Assembly: GCA_945919465.1 (NCBI GenBank)
Contig: CAMEJG010000017.1
Location: 1-40,025, forward strand
DNA length: 40,025 bases
DNA from: an uncultured Anaeroplasma sp.
Lineage (GTDB): Bacteria > Bacillota_I > Bacilli_A > Acholeplasmatales > Anaeroplasmataceae
Reading direction: 5' to 3'
Below are positions 11,701-18,450 of this stretch, piece by piece. Position 1 is the first letter of the stretch, and the number at the start of each line of letters is the position of its first letter. The notes beneath the pieces were generated by a model. It did not search any database and was not told where the DNA came from. It saw only the letters and a program-made list of their open reading frames with translations. A program made the position numbers and the translations under genes.

Positions 11701-14465
11701 GTGTTAAATTTAATACAGGATTAGAATATATTGGTAGTAATGCATTTAATTATTGTAAAGCATTAACAAGTATTGATATTTATGCTAATACTGTTGTTGG
11801 TATGGCAGCATTTATGGACTGTAGTTCTCTTGAAACTGTTAATATTGCTGAGGGTGTTGAAGCATTTGAAATGTATACATTCTCTGGTTGCACAAGCTTA
11901 ACTAGTGTTACATTACCTTCTTCATTAACATATATTGGTGATATGTGCTTCTCAGGAACAGGACTAACATCAATTGTTATTCCTAATAAGGTTGCAACTA
12001 TTGGTGGTCAAGCATTCTCTGGTGACTATTCATTAAAAGAAGTAACAATTAAGGGAACAAATTATATTGATATGTCTGCATTTGAAGGATGTTCAGGTCT
12101 TGAGACATTAAATCTTGAAAATGTTAATGAAATTAGTGATCGTGCATTCTATGGTTGTTCAAAGCTTTCTGAGGTAACATTCCCTGATTCATTAACTGCT
12201 ATAGGAGCATGTGCATTTGCATCTACTGGTTTAACTAAGGTTACATTACCTAAAAATTTAGCTGTATTAGGTACTGAAGCTTCTGAATCAGCAGGTGGAT
12301 ATTGGTCTGTATCAGTTGGTGTATTCATGAACTGTACTGAATTAACTGAAGTTGTAATTGAAAGTAATGTTTTAGATACAATTGAAGGCGAAACATTCCA
12401 AGGCTGTACTTCATTAACTTCTATTGAACTTCCAGGAAATATTAAGAAGCTTGGTCATAGAGCATTTAAGAATTCTGGTTTAGTAGAAGCAAATATTTCT
12501 GGTATTACAGAGCTTGGTGTTGATGTATTTGCAGGTAATACAAAATTAACTACTGTTTATTTGAATTCTACATTGACTGAATTACCAAAGAATATGTTTA
12601 ATGGATGTTCAAGCTTAGCTTCTATTGATTTACCAGTCGCAGTAGTAAAGCTTGGTGATTATTCATTAGCTGGTACTGCAATTGAATCAGTTTCATTAGA
12701 TAATATTGAAACATTTGGCACTAATGTATTTGACAGCTGTACTAATTTATCAACATTTGTTGTTAATTCACCTAATTTAACAGCAATTCCTGCTGGAATG
12801 TTTAATGGATGTTCAAATTTAACAACAGTTGAATTATCTGATGCTCTAATTTCAATTGGAGAAAATGCATTTTCTGGTACTGCAATTTCATCATTTAAGA
12901 TTCCAGCTTCTCTTGAAGGTTTATCTGATGGAGTATTCAAGGGCTGTACAAGCTTAACAACAGTTGATTTTAGTGCATGTAATTCATTTAAGAAGTTAGG
13001 TTCTAGTGTATTTGAAGATTGTTCTAAATTAACTGCAGTATCATTACCTGATACATTACAAAGTATTGGAAACTTCGCATTTAAGAATAGTGGACTTTCT
13101 GGTGATTTTGTAATAGGTAAGAATGTAGCTAGTCTTGGATATAATCCATTTATAGGCTGTAAGGGTATTATATTATCTGTAGCAGATGGAAATGAGAATA
13201 TTAAGGCTGATGAAACAAATTCATTATTTGATTCACAAGGCTTATTATTAGTAGCTAGTCCAAGTCTATCTGGTACATTAACTATTCAATCTAGTGCAGC
13301 TCCTTATGCATTTGAGGGTTGTGATGGTATTACTAAGCTAGTATTTGTAGAAGGAATAGAAGAAATTGGTTCTAATATATTCTGTGGATTACCTAATCTT
13401 GAAGAAGTAGTACTTCCTTCAACATTAACTACTATTGCTGATAATGCATTTAATGATAATACTAAGCTTTCAACAATAAATATTCCACTTTCTGTAACTT
13501 CAATTGGAAATAATGCATTTAAGAATTGTGCATTAACTAGTGTTTCTGTATCATCATTAGCTAATATTGGTAAGTATGCATTTGCCGGTAATACTGCTTT
13601 AACATCATTGACATTTGTTGACCCAGAGGAAGAAGCTGAGGGCTCTCAAGTTGTAATTGGTGATTATGCATTTAATGGATGTAGTAGTTTATCAAGTGTA
13701 ACACTTTCTAAATATTTATATGAATTGGGTGCTTATGCATTCACTAATTGTGGATTAACTTCTGTAACAATTCCATCAACAATATCAAGATTCGGTTATG
13801 ATGGTAATCAATTTGCAAATAATACTTCATTATCTACAGTTACTGTTGAATCAGGTATTAGACTTGCTCAAAAAATGTTTGCAAATTGTTCTTCATTAAC
13901 AACATTGAATCTTCCTGAGACTATTGGATTAGATGATAGTTCTGAGTGGAACAGCTTCTTAGGCATTCGTACATTCTCTGGTTGTACAAGCTTAACTAAT
14001 GTAACACTTCCAACAGATCTTGGTGTATTTACTGATGCATTTACTGGAACAGGTATTATTTCTTTAGTACTTCCTGAATCTGTTACTATTATAGGTTCTA
14101 ATGCATTCTCTGGACTTAACAATTTAACTAGTCTAGAAATTAAGGGTGAATTAGATTCAATTGGTGATGAGGCCTTTGTAGGTTTAACTATTGAATCAAT
14201 ATTTATTAAGCTTAGTGGTAATTTTACTTCATGGAGTTATGGATGGCAAATGTTTAGTGGATGGACCTCATCTCAAACAATCTATTTGAATTTAACAGAA
14301 GAAGAGTTTGGCTTAATCGATGAATATGGTGAATTCTTCTCTGGCTGTAAAGCAAATATTGTATACGGCTATTCAGGAGAAACTGGTACTGGTGATAGTT
14401 CAACTGAAGATAATGGTTCTGGTGAAGAAAATCCAGATGCTGGAATCTCTCCATTTGCTTTATAA
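5754..14465 (+). CDS. Giant modular lipoprotein: InlB repeats, FN3-like modules, about 85 BspA LRRs
   Basis: A complete 2903-aa protein starting at ATG 5754 after AGGAGGG. Residues 1-23 are a lipoprotein signal ending in the lipobox L-A-S-C23, followed by a Ser/Thr-rich linker. Two InlB/Listeria-Bacteroides repeats (about 125-192 and 200-269) carry the GW(Y/W) and L-Y-A-R-F hallmarks. About five FN3-like modules (about 272-664) share the pattern W-x-x-V-x-x-A-x-x-Y. Two more InlB repeats follow (about 665-820), then BspA LRRs from about 822 to 2850, a cap (GWTSSQTI, then F-S-G-C-K-A-N-I-V) and a 30-residue Gly/Ser/Glu tail. Most LRRs have one Cys, so the mature protein has dozens. It is predicted to be lipid-anchored on the outer membrane face, with the LRR rod projecting outward. 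It is paralogous to the gene on its left. Function is inferred as adhesion or glycan/protein binding. Confidence 0.95.
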   Translation: MKKKLFTFFAGISVLGAITLASCGGQEATSTTKPSTGSSTSATSKPTEDQTSELFYSNIDSSYIFSRFGSSFTMSINGTTYSGKCSVANGVYTLTASGLENCTAQLVGNVLVVTLNGTSYNFYKNVQYSVTLHINDETELVSVTNGHQLSKPEDPKLNGYVFVGWYKDSLYTEIFDFDNEIVTENLDLYARFVESDGDTVEYTVTFAGCDLSPVSTLGGVVYDLPTLVDKDGKKFVGWWISDTNKADMLSRQYDEDKLTADTTLFPVYDDGEIHISVNEGKISWNSMGTAKQYDVIVKNPKGEEISTKVNVTSYVYNFSKLEAGLYEVTVKCGDKSTTAYYAHNTLSRVSKYEIKDSSILMFAEVENAEGYKITVECGNENHNHTEYDLGNSTFFDFSNCPMKEGGIKFTVTAYADGFASSYPTTYVFDRTLDKVTNVLEKDGFVTWTKVPGATSYIVVVTTGDVSNTYKLGDVNSLSVKEYTGEITVSVTPVSNGYNSPEATLYTFTKTALAAPTNVQINNTTVTWDEVANATGYVVKINDQEYTTTTNSYTIDISSLSSTESYKVSVKAVASDAANNSYFSEEIPFNYLQLSSLAYSNGLFSWNSVVGASKYGVVVNDQEEVFVTTSEAEVLFTKAGVNTLTVKLYDANGEYVSEKSLEVTAYELAFNTCTGDSSDVIESLYLAKGDELVLPTHSYLGYVFAGWYNLPNGPEYNGKLYVDGDSMPESNLTLYAYWTSVKYTVTLNCGDGAEIDENEAHLSLNSYFVLPVPTRTANDALTFDGWYTDVNGKGVKITSASGVSLNAWAYKSNITLYASWVRSIAYEEILNNNDEVVAYRAVKGSDLVNCTEVTVPAYYNGLPVTELGSFSGCMNLVKLNIPDTLTFIDTITSFAGCSSLEAINVYEVEERHEIFYTSYDGVLYYNNSVSETAGWEVKFVPSNKSGRCELMPGTVNIPQKVFADTKVSSVFIPKSVSTIGTEAFFYSKTLKEVNFENTPENEEAVELSINSRAFIGCYGLETITLPARTVYIAAGVDESGDVITAFTRCYALDEILVEEGNENYASINGMLYDASKTTLLLVGAGTAGELNIKLGASEIAPYAAMECKYITSVLIPGSITKIGENAFASCTNLATVEFEDEETTLSLTICEKAFYQCDITELTLPGYAREIEAQAFGGNKRLTQVTVNANGTLNYADGITADSNNNSFVEKVIIGDKASEFNVAGAFGGSNNLLSSVVATNNQYYSTINGVLYNKDATKILFYPALANTSFTVPETVVEITSGTFRNRADLVSIEIPASVEVIGDEAFAGCTKLNTITFTGERTNSELTVGNSAFKGCSSLTELVLPNGTTSIGDNAFEATGIKDFTVPEGVVYLGDYAFKSSKLTKISLPESLTNLGSFDGSGKLTVFDSCTTLDSITVAENNSALAAIDSILYLKEDGIVRTLCYYPQNKSAEVTIPSTVNNIAEGVFSKSKVKKVSFENNKSALNTDGTEGDLTVGKSAFEGCTSLTTVSLPNLVIVPSRLFYGCKALTSFEVDNKVTTIEGAAFYQAGQTKGTLALTFEEGNDSNPLTIVDSSAYSNQFFYAGITSLVLPKRLEYIGKSAFYYCTKLTSITISEGCKTIANDAFNYCSSLATVTFAENSKLETVGSGAFTRTKIKAISLPDSVISLGDSAFAYCTQLTSFTLPKQVTYVPKSLLNGCSKLETFSFGEAVVTEIKDTAFSGCTKLTSFELPSSVTAIGKEAFKNAGITTFTFAEKSHLSSIAEGAFTGAKFTEFAFPTVYDADDKVTTFASLGSKLFNNSSSLTKITLSQSVNSIVDVFTGCTKLSEVVIAEDNKYFAIDDAAPVIYSADYKTLYAVYGNALSGEYTVNSNTVTISDGAFSKQSGLTAITIPASVTTIGNRAFDSCELLEEVNFAEGSTLSTFGEYVFNACESLLSIKLPSSVTTLGENMFSECYGLASFEGTGVTYVADGAFAYCMALESVKFNTGLEYIGSNAFNYCKALTSIDIYANTVVGMAAFMDCSSLETVNIAEGVEAFEMYTFSGCTSLTSVTLPSSLTYIGDMCFSGTGLTSIVIPNKVATIGGQAFSGDYSLKEVTIKGTNYIDMSAFEGCSGLETLNLENVNEISDRAFYGCSKLSEVTFPDSLTAIGACAFASTGLTKVTLPKNLAVLGTEASESAGGYWSVSVGVFMNCTELTEVVIESNVLDTIEGETFQGCTSLTSIELPGNIKKLGHRAFKNSGLVEANISGITELGVDVFAGNTKLTTVYLNSTLTELPKNMFNGCSSLASIDLPVAVVKLGDYSLAGTAIESVSLDNIETFGTNVFDSCTNLSTFVVNSPNLTAIPAGMFNGCSNLTTVELSDALISIGENAFSGTAISSFKIPASLEGLSDGVFKGCTSLTTVDFSACNSFKKLGSSVFEDCSKLTAVSLPDTLQSIGNFAFKNSGLSGDFVIGKNVASLGYNPFIGCKGIILSVADGNENIKADETNSLFDSQGLLLVASPSLSGTLTIQSSAAPYAFEGCDGITKLVFVEGIEEIGSNIFCGLPNLEEVVLPSTLTTIADNAFNDNTKLSTINIPLSVTSIGNNAFKNCALTSVSVSSLANIGKYAFAGNTALTSLTFVDPEEEAEGSQVVIGDYAFNGCSSLSSVTLSKYLYELGAYAFTNCGLTSVTIPSTISRFGYDGNQFANNTSLSTVTVESGIRLAQKMFANCSSLTTLNLPETIGLDDSSEWNSFLGIRTFSGCTSLTNVTLPTDLGVFTDAFTGTGIISLVLPESVTIIGSNAFSGLNNLTSLEIKGELDSIGDEAFVGLTIESIFIKLSGNFTSWSYGWQMFSGWTSSQTIYLNLTEEEFGLIDEYGEFFSGCKANIVYGYSGETGTGDSSTEDNGSGEENPDAGISPFAL

Positions 14466-14502
14466 TTTTATAATAATAATTGCTTAAATAATTATTTTAT
14501 TT

Positions 14503-14550
14503 AAAAGGATATGTTATATATTTAAATTTAATGCAACATATCCTTTTTGT
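14503..14550 (+). terminator. Rho-independent terminator after the 2903-aa gene
   Basis: A perfect 13-bp stem, AAAAGGATATGTT (14503-14515) with AACATATCCTTTT (14535-14547). The loop is AT-rich and the 3' arm runs into a T-tract. Confidence 0.85.
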
Positions 14551-14588
14551 TATATATTCGTAAAACGCTATTTTTTTCAAAATAATAA

Positions 14589-14617
14589 TTGAATAAATAC
14601 TTTATTTGATGTATAAT
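14589..14617 (+). promoter_or_regulatory. Sigma-A-type promoter of the thioredoxin-like lipoprotein gene
   Basis: TTGAAT (14589-14594), a 17-bp spacer and TATAAT (14612-14617): the same hexamers and spacing as the promoter of the preceding giant gene. Expected transcription start is near 14624. An upstream in-frame ATG at 14606 overlaps this -10 region and cannot be the start. Confidence 0.8.
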
Positions 14618-14650
14618 AATCGTATATATTTATATTTGGGAGGATTAAAT

Positions 14651-15910
14651 ATGAAAAACAAAAAAATAATATATACATCTTTATTATTATGTAGTGCATT
14701 TGCACTAGCATCTTGTGGAAGTACAAATCCAAGTGATACTTCAACATCACAAAATTCTACTTCTCATACTACATCTACTCCAACTTCTACTGTAACTTCT
14801 ACTTCAACTCCAACAACTGCTACATCATATGTAAAAGAAATGAGCGTTGAAATGAAGGTATTATATCCAGAAGGAGACCCAGTGCCTAATCTTGAATTAC
14901 AACTTGTAGATACCGAAGGTAAATCAGTTGGTGAAGTAGTAAAGACAAATTCAAAAGGAATTGCTAAGGTTATTGTTCCTAGAGCAGAATATTATGTTAG
15001 TATTTTAAATTTATCTAGCGATTGTGCATTTAATCCATATGGGGTACAAATTAATGAGGACAATAAAAATGTGACATTAAATTTAGTTTACCTAAATTCA
15101 TTTAATGCAGTTGAAGCAACTAAAGATGCTCCATTTGATATCACTGAAGGCTTCTATTTATCAAAAAATAGCCAAGAAGTATTTTTCAAATCAACATTTA
15201 CTGAATCAGGTACACATATTTTAGGTTCTTATGATGATTCTGGAAAATCAACTCTTAAATTTTATGGCACAAGCTTATCTAATACACCAGAAGAAGTTAC
15301 ATTCGGTGGTGAAATGGCTACATCTAAATATGAATTCCAAGTTGCACCAAGCGATGTTGCTGCAGGAAATTCATATTATTTCTCAATCGATAGCAAAACA
15401 TCAAGCGATTTATTATTCTCTTTAAGTAGTCTTCATGATGGTAAAAAAATAGGAAAAAATATTGGTGATATTTGTCCAACAAGAACCTTCACTACTTTTA
15501 AAAAGAGTGGAACAAAAGGTAAATTTAATGTAAGCGATAATGCTGGTAAGAAAATTACTATCGTAAATTTCTGGGCTACATGGTGTACATATTGTATTCA
15601 AGAAATGCCAGATTTTGCTGATATTCAAGATGAATATTCAGATGATTTAGATGTTTTGGCAATTCACTTAAAATCTTCTTATAAGGAAGCTGAGGCATTA
15701 TCATTCATTAGCGAAAGTTCAAGAGCAAACTATAACTTTATTTGGGCTATTGGAGATAATGACGATCAATATTATAAGGACTTAGGTGGTGGAGATGGTA
15801 TTCCATATTCTGTTGTAGTTGATAAGGATGGAACTATTTTAGCTATATTCGCTGGGGCAACTAAATATGATGCATTAAAGACAGTTATTGATAATGCATT
15901 GACTAAATAA
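14651..15910 (+). CDS. Thioredoxin-fold (TlpA/ResA-like) lipoprotein
   Basis: A 419-aa protein from ATG 14651, preceded by GGGAGGA at 14638-14644. It has a lipoprotein signal with lipobox L-A-S-C, then a Ser/Thr-rich linker. A beta-sandwich-like region follows that resembles a carboxypeptidase regulatory (CarboxypepD_reg) domain (V-P-N-L-E-L-Q-L-V-D). The C-terminal third is a thioredoxin fold with the redox motif W311-C-T-Y-C315 and the cis-proline G-I-P385-Y. This is the TlpA/ResA/DsbE architecture of extracytoplasmic thiol reductases tethered by lipid. Own promoter and terminator. Its neighbours are giant LRR lipoproteins with about one Cys per repeat, so a role in keeping or setting their thiol state is plausible but inferred. 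The substrate and the electron donor are not visible; no CcdA/DsbD-type partner is nearby. Confidence 0.9.
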   Translation: MKNKKIIYTSLLLCSAFALASCGSTNPSDTSTSQNSTSHTTSTPTSTVTSTSTPTTATSYVKEMSVEMKVLYPEGDPVPNLELQLVDTEGKSVGEVVKTNSKGIAKVIVPRAEYYVSILNLSSDCAFNPYGVQINEDNKNVTLNLVYLNSFNAVEATKDAPFDITEGFYLSKNSQEVFFKSTFTESGTHILGSYDDSGKSTLKFYGTSLSNTPEEVTFGGEMATSKYEFQVAPSDVAAGNSYYFSIDSKTSSDLLFSLSSLHDGKKIGKNIGDICPTRTFTTFKKSGTKGKFNVSDNAGKKITIVNFWATWCTYCIQEMPDFADIQDEYSDDLDVLAIHLKSSYKEAEALSFISESSRANYNFIWAIGDNDDQYYKDLGGGDGIPYSVVVDKDGTILAIFAGATKYDALKTVIDNALTK

Positions 15911-15935
15911 TAATTTTAATAATTAATAAATTTTT

Positions 15936-15974
15936 AAGCATTTATACAAATTTAATTGTGTAAATGCTTTTTTT
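15936..15974 (+). terminator. Rho-independent terminator after the thioredoxin-like gene
   Basis: The stem AAGCATTTA (15936-15944) pairs with TAAATGCTT (15961-15969). It extends inward through TACAA/TTGTG with one G-T pair and is followed by a run of T. Confidence 0.85.
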
Positions 15975-16101
15975 TGTGAATTTTATTCAAAAACTAGCAT
16001 AAAATAAAACATAAATATTTTATTATAAATGTGCTTTTTAAAATAAAATTTTGATATAAGCGTTTTACATGAAAAATATATCGAATAAAAACAAAAAAGT
16101 C

Positions 16102-16130
16102 TTTACATTATTAGGAAAAAGTGATATTAT
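16102..16130 (+). promoter_or_regulatory. Promoter of the MoxR-vWA-lipoprotein operon
   Basis: TTTACA (16102-16107), a 17-bp spacer and TATTAT (16125-16130). It lies in the 337-bp gap 15911-16247, which otherwise holds the upstream terminator, AT-rich sequence with no convincing ORF, and the leader described separately. No second clear promoter was seen between here and the terminator at 32212, so this one may drive about 16 kb. Confidence 0.65.
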
Positions 16131-16136
16131 ATACGT

Positions 16137-16247
16137 ATTAAAAACAAATATAAGGGTATTTAGATGAATTTTGTTCGAAAATCTTCATCAAAATTTAATT
16201 TATAATTCACGTTATTTGTTTTGAAATATTTTAGGGAGGATATACAT
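16137..16247 (+). promoter_or_regulatory. Candidate structured 5' leader of the MoxR operon
   Basis: The predicted leader of about 110 nt can close with a perfect 10-bp helix, AAAACAAATA (16141-16150) with TATTTGTTTT (16213-16222). This encloses a bulged hairpin, GATGA (16163-16167) with TCATC (16185-16189) plus ATTTT/AAAAT around a GTTCG loop. The ribosome binding site GGGAGGA (16234-16240) lies just outside the closing helix. This resembles a cis-regulatory leader, but it matches no riboswitch class I know and the helices are AT-rich. Confidence 0.35.
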
Positions 16248-17327
16248 ATGGGTAAAAAGTTGTTTAGAAGATATTATATTAGATTAGCTTTTCATGGTTT
16301 ACTTAATGCATTATTCTTAGGATTAGTTACTGGCTTTTCAGGATTAATGATTTCCTCAATTGTATGTTGGATTTGTAGCTATAAAGCTTTATGGTTATGC
16401 TTTACAATTTTTGGTGCATTAATTTTAGTTTCCACTCCAATTTATTATTTTGTATTTTATAAACCAAATACAAAAGAAATTGCAAAGAGAATTGATGAAA
16501 CTGGTTTAGAAGAACGTATGATTACAATGAATGAATTACAAAATGATGATTCATTTATTGCTAGAAAACAAAGAGAAGATGCATTAAAATGTTTAAGTAT
16601 AGTTGATGCTAAGCTTTTAAAGTTCGTATTTTCTGTTCCTGTGTTGATTGCATTAGGATGTACATGTGTATTAGGTTCTGCTGCAGCAGTAACTGAAGGA
16701 TTATATCAAGCAGATGTAATTAAATCTGGTAAGGATTTTTTTGATGATGCAACTGGAGAAAATAAAGTAGTATTCTATACTATTGAATATGATGTTAATG
16801 GCGATGGTATGATTGATGGTGAAGTCGTTCAAATAGTTGAAGAGGGTAAAAGTACTACTTTAGTAGAAGCTATTGCTGATGACGGTTTTGTATTTGTTAA
16901 TTGGGTTGATAAGGATGGAACAGTTTATGGTGAAGAGCCTGCTAGACTTGAAACTCAAGTTAAAGATGATTTAAAGCTTTACGCTCAATTCCAAGAAGCT
17001 CAATCACAAGATGGTGATGGTGAAGGCGAAGGTGAAGGCGAAGGCGAAGGCGAAGGTGAAGGTGAAGGTGAAGGCGAAGGCCAACCAAATGATGGTGAAG
17101 GTGATGGAAAAGGTCAAGGAAAACCAAATCCTAATCCACAACCAGGAGGAGGAGCTGGATCTTCATATGAATCAAATAGCCAAGTTATAGATGGTAAGAC
17201 TGATTATAGCGATGTATATGGTGATTCTCGTAATGATGCTATGACTGATATGAGTACTAATGGTGATAATTACTCAGGTGATAATAAAGATATCGCATCA
17301 GATTATTTTGATACTATAAAGAATTAA
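16248..17327 (+). CDS. Three-TM operon membrane protein with InlB-like outer domain and (GE)10 tract
   Basis: A 359-aa protein; the start ATG 16248 is chosen because GGGAGGA lies 7 bases upstream, whereas the longer frame begins at a TTG with no binding site. Hydrophobic segments are at about 14-42, 48-69 and 125-148. The cytosolic loop between TM2 and TM3 holds A-K-R-I-D-E-T-G-L-E-E-R-M, reminiscent of DUF4175-type proteins found in MoxR/vWA operons. After TM3 comes a module ending L-Y-A-Q-F, like the InlB/Flg_new repeats of the surface lipoproteins nearby. It is followed by ten Gly-Glu dipeptides, a Gly/Pro-rich linker and an Asp/Asn/Ser-rich tail. First gene of the operon. Role unknown; a membrane scaffold or a contact point for surface proteins is inferred. 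Confidence 0.8.
   Translation: MGKKLFRRYYIRLAFHGLLNALFLGLVTGFSGLMISSIVCWICSYKALWLCFTIFGALILVSTPIYYFVFYKPNTKEIAKRIDETGLEERMITMNELQNDDSFIARKQREDALKCLSIVDAKLLKFVFSVPVLIALGCTCVLGSAAAVTEGLYQADVIKSGKDFFDDATGENKVVFYTIEYDVNGDGMIDGEVVQIVEEGKSTTLVEAIADDGFVFVNWVDKDGTVYGEEPARLETQVKDDLKLYAQFQEAQSQDGDGEGEGEGEGEGEGEGEGEGEGQPNDGEGDGKGQGKPNPNPQPGGGAGSSYESNSQVIDGKTDYSDVYGDSRNDAMTDMSTNGDNYSGDNKDIASDYFDTIKN
17019..17081 (+). repeat. Hexanucleotide tandem repeat encoding (Gly-Glu)10
   Basis: Ten consecutive GGYGAA hexamers (GGT or GGC then GAA), ending with an extra GGC. Copy-number change would keep the frame and only alter linker length. A second short Gly/Asp/Glu stretch follows at about 17091-17115. Confidence 0.9.
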
Positions 17328-17376
17328 TTTTTTACAATATATAGAATTAAACAATTGGGAAAGAGGTTATTTAAAA

Positions 17377-18384
17377 ATGTTAGAAGAAAAGATTGTAGAA
17401 AAAGATGTTGAACAATTCAGTACACAATGTGAGAATATTTTCAAGCAAATCTCACGTGACGTTATCGGACAAAAGGAAGTTGTAGAGCATACAATTATTG
17501 CTATGATTTCTGGTGGTAACGTATTACTAGAAGGTGTTCCAGGAGTTGGTAAAACTCGTTTAGTACGTACTTTAGGTAGAGTATTTGATCTACCATTCTC
17601 TCGTATTCAGTTTACACCAGACTTAATGCCTGCCGATGTTACTGGTACAAACATTATTGTTAAAGATGAAAATGGAAATTCAACTTTCCAATTCCAACCA
17701 GGTCCAGTATTTAGTAATATCATCCTTGCCGATGAAATTAACCGTGCTACTCCAAAGACACAATCAGCATTACTTGAGGCCATGCAAGAGCATACAGTTA
17801 CTGTAATGGGTGTTTCTAGAAAGTTAAGCGAGCCATTCTTCGTATTAGCTACTCAAAACCCAATTGAACAAGATGGTACTTATCCATTACCAGAAGCTCA
17901 AATGGACCGTTTCATGTTTAAGCTTTTAGTACCAGATCCAAGTCTTGATGAATTAATGCAAATTGTTGATATGACTCAAAAAACAATGGCTGAAGTATCA
18001 GAAGCAGCATGTACAGGTGAACAATTACTTCAAATGAGAAAAACTGCTAATGCAATTCCATGTGCACAAGATGTATTAAAGTATGCAATGGTTCTTACTG
18101 CAGCAACTAGACCTACTGGTGAATATGCTAGTGAGGCTGCAAAGAAGTATGTACGTGTAGGTGCTTCTCCACGTGCTGGTCAAGCAATGATTTCAGCTGC
18201 TAAGGTTAAAGCTTTAATTTATGGTAGATACAATGTTGCTTATTCTGATGTAGAAGAATTAGCATGTCCAGTATTAAGACATCGTTTAAAACTTAACTTC
18301 GAAGCAGTTGCTGAAGGTGTTTCAGCAGATGAAGTTATTAAAATGATTGTTGATGAGGTTAGTAAGAAATATAAAGGAAAATAG
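17377..18384 (+). CDS. MoxR-family AAA+ ATPase
   Basis: A 335-aa protein starting at ATG 17377 behind AAGAGGT. Walker A is G53-V-P-G-V-G-K59-T; Walker B is L-A-D119-E120-I-N-R; sensor 1 lies in A-T-Q-N-P-I-E-Q; and the sensor 2 region has G-A-S-P-R-A-G-Q. Length and motif order are typical of MoxR proteins. These are cytosolic hexameric ATPases that pair with vWA-domain proteins, analogous to Mg-chelatase I/D, and act as chaperones for protein maturation or metal insertion. The next three genes encode DUF58 and vWA proteins, the classic partners. It sits 49 bp after the upstream membrane gene, consistent with one transcript. Confidence 0.96.
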   Translation: MLEEKIVEKDVEQFSTQCENIFKQISRDVIGQKEVVEHTIIAMISGGNVLLEGVPGVGKTRLVRTLGRVFDLPFSRIQFTPDLMPADVTGTNIIVKDENGNSTFQFQPGPVFSNIILADEINRATPKTQSALLEAMQEHTVTVMGVSRKLSEPFFVLATQNPIEQDGTYPLPEAQMDRFMFKLLVPDPSLDELMQIVDMTQKTMAEVSEAACTGEQLLQMRKTANAIPCAQDVLKYAMVLTAATRPTGEYASEAAKKYVRVGASPRAGQAMISAAKVKALIYGRYNVAYSDVEELACPVLRHRLKLNFEAVAEGVSADEVIKMIVDEVSKKYKGK

Positions 18385-18392
18385 TCTTATAG

Positions 18393-18413
18393 ATGCCCAT
18401 TAAATGTGGGCAT
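18393..18413 (+). other. Intergenic hairpin between moxR and DUF58 genes
   Basis: ATGCCCA (18393-18399) pairs with TGGGCAT (18407-18413) around a 7-nt loop, unusually GC-rich for this window. The sequence after it (TTATAATTAAAAAA) is a poor U-tract, so it looks more like a processing, stability or partial-termination element than a full terminator. Confidence 0.5.
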
Positions 18414-18450
18414 TTATAATTAAAAAAATATTTAGTATTGGAGAGAGCTT

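Noticed and set aside
6202-14454. Many open frames opposite or alongside the giant genes
   Set aside because: They are low-complexity shadows of the AT-rich repeat-encoding sequence, lack ribosome binding sites and resemble no family.
2-14465. DNA repeat array such as CRISPR or a minisatellite
   Set aside because: The periodicity is at protein level (LRR_5); nucleotide copies are diverged and the unit length varies.
14376-14465. Cell-wall sorting signal at the end of the giant proteins
   Set aside because: No LPXTG-like motif, hydrophobic segment or basic tail; anchoring is by the N-terminal lipobox.
14606-14650. Upstream ATG giving a 434-aa thioredoxin-like protein
   Set aside because: It overlaps the -10 box and has no ribosome binding site; ATG 14651 has GGGAGGA and begins a proper lipoprotein signal.
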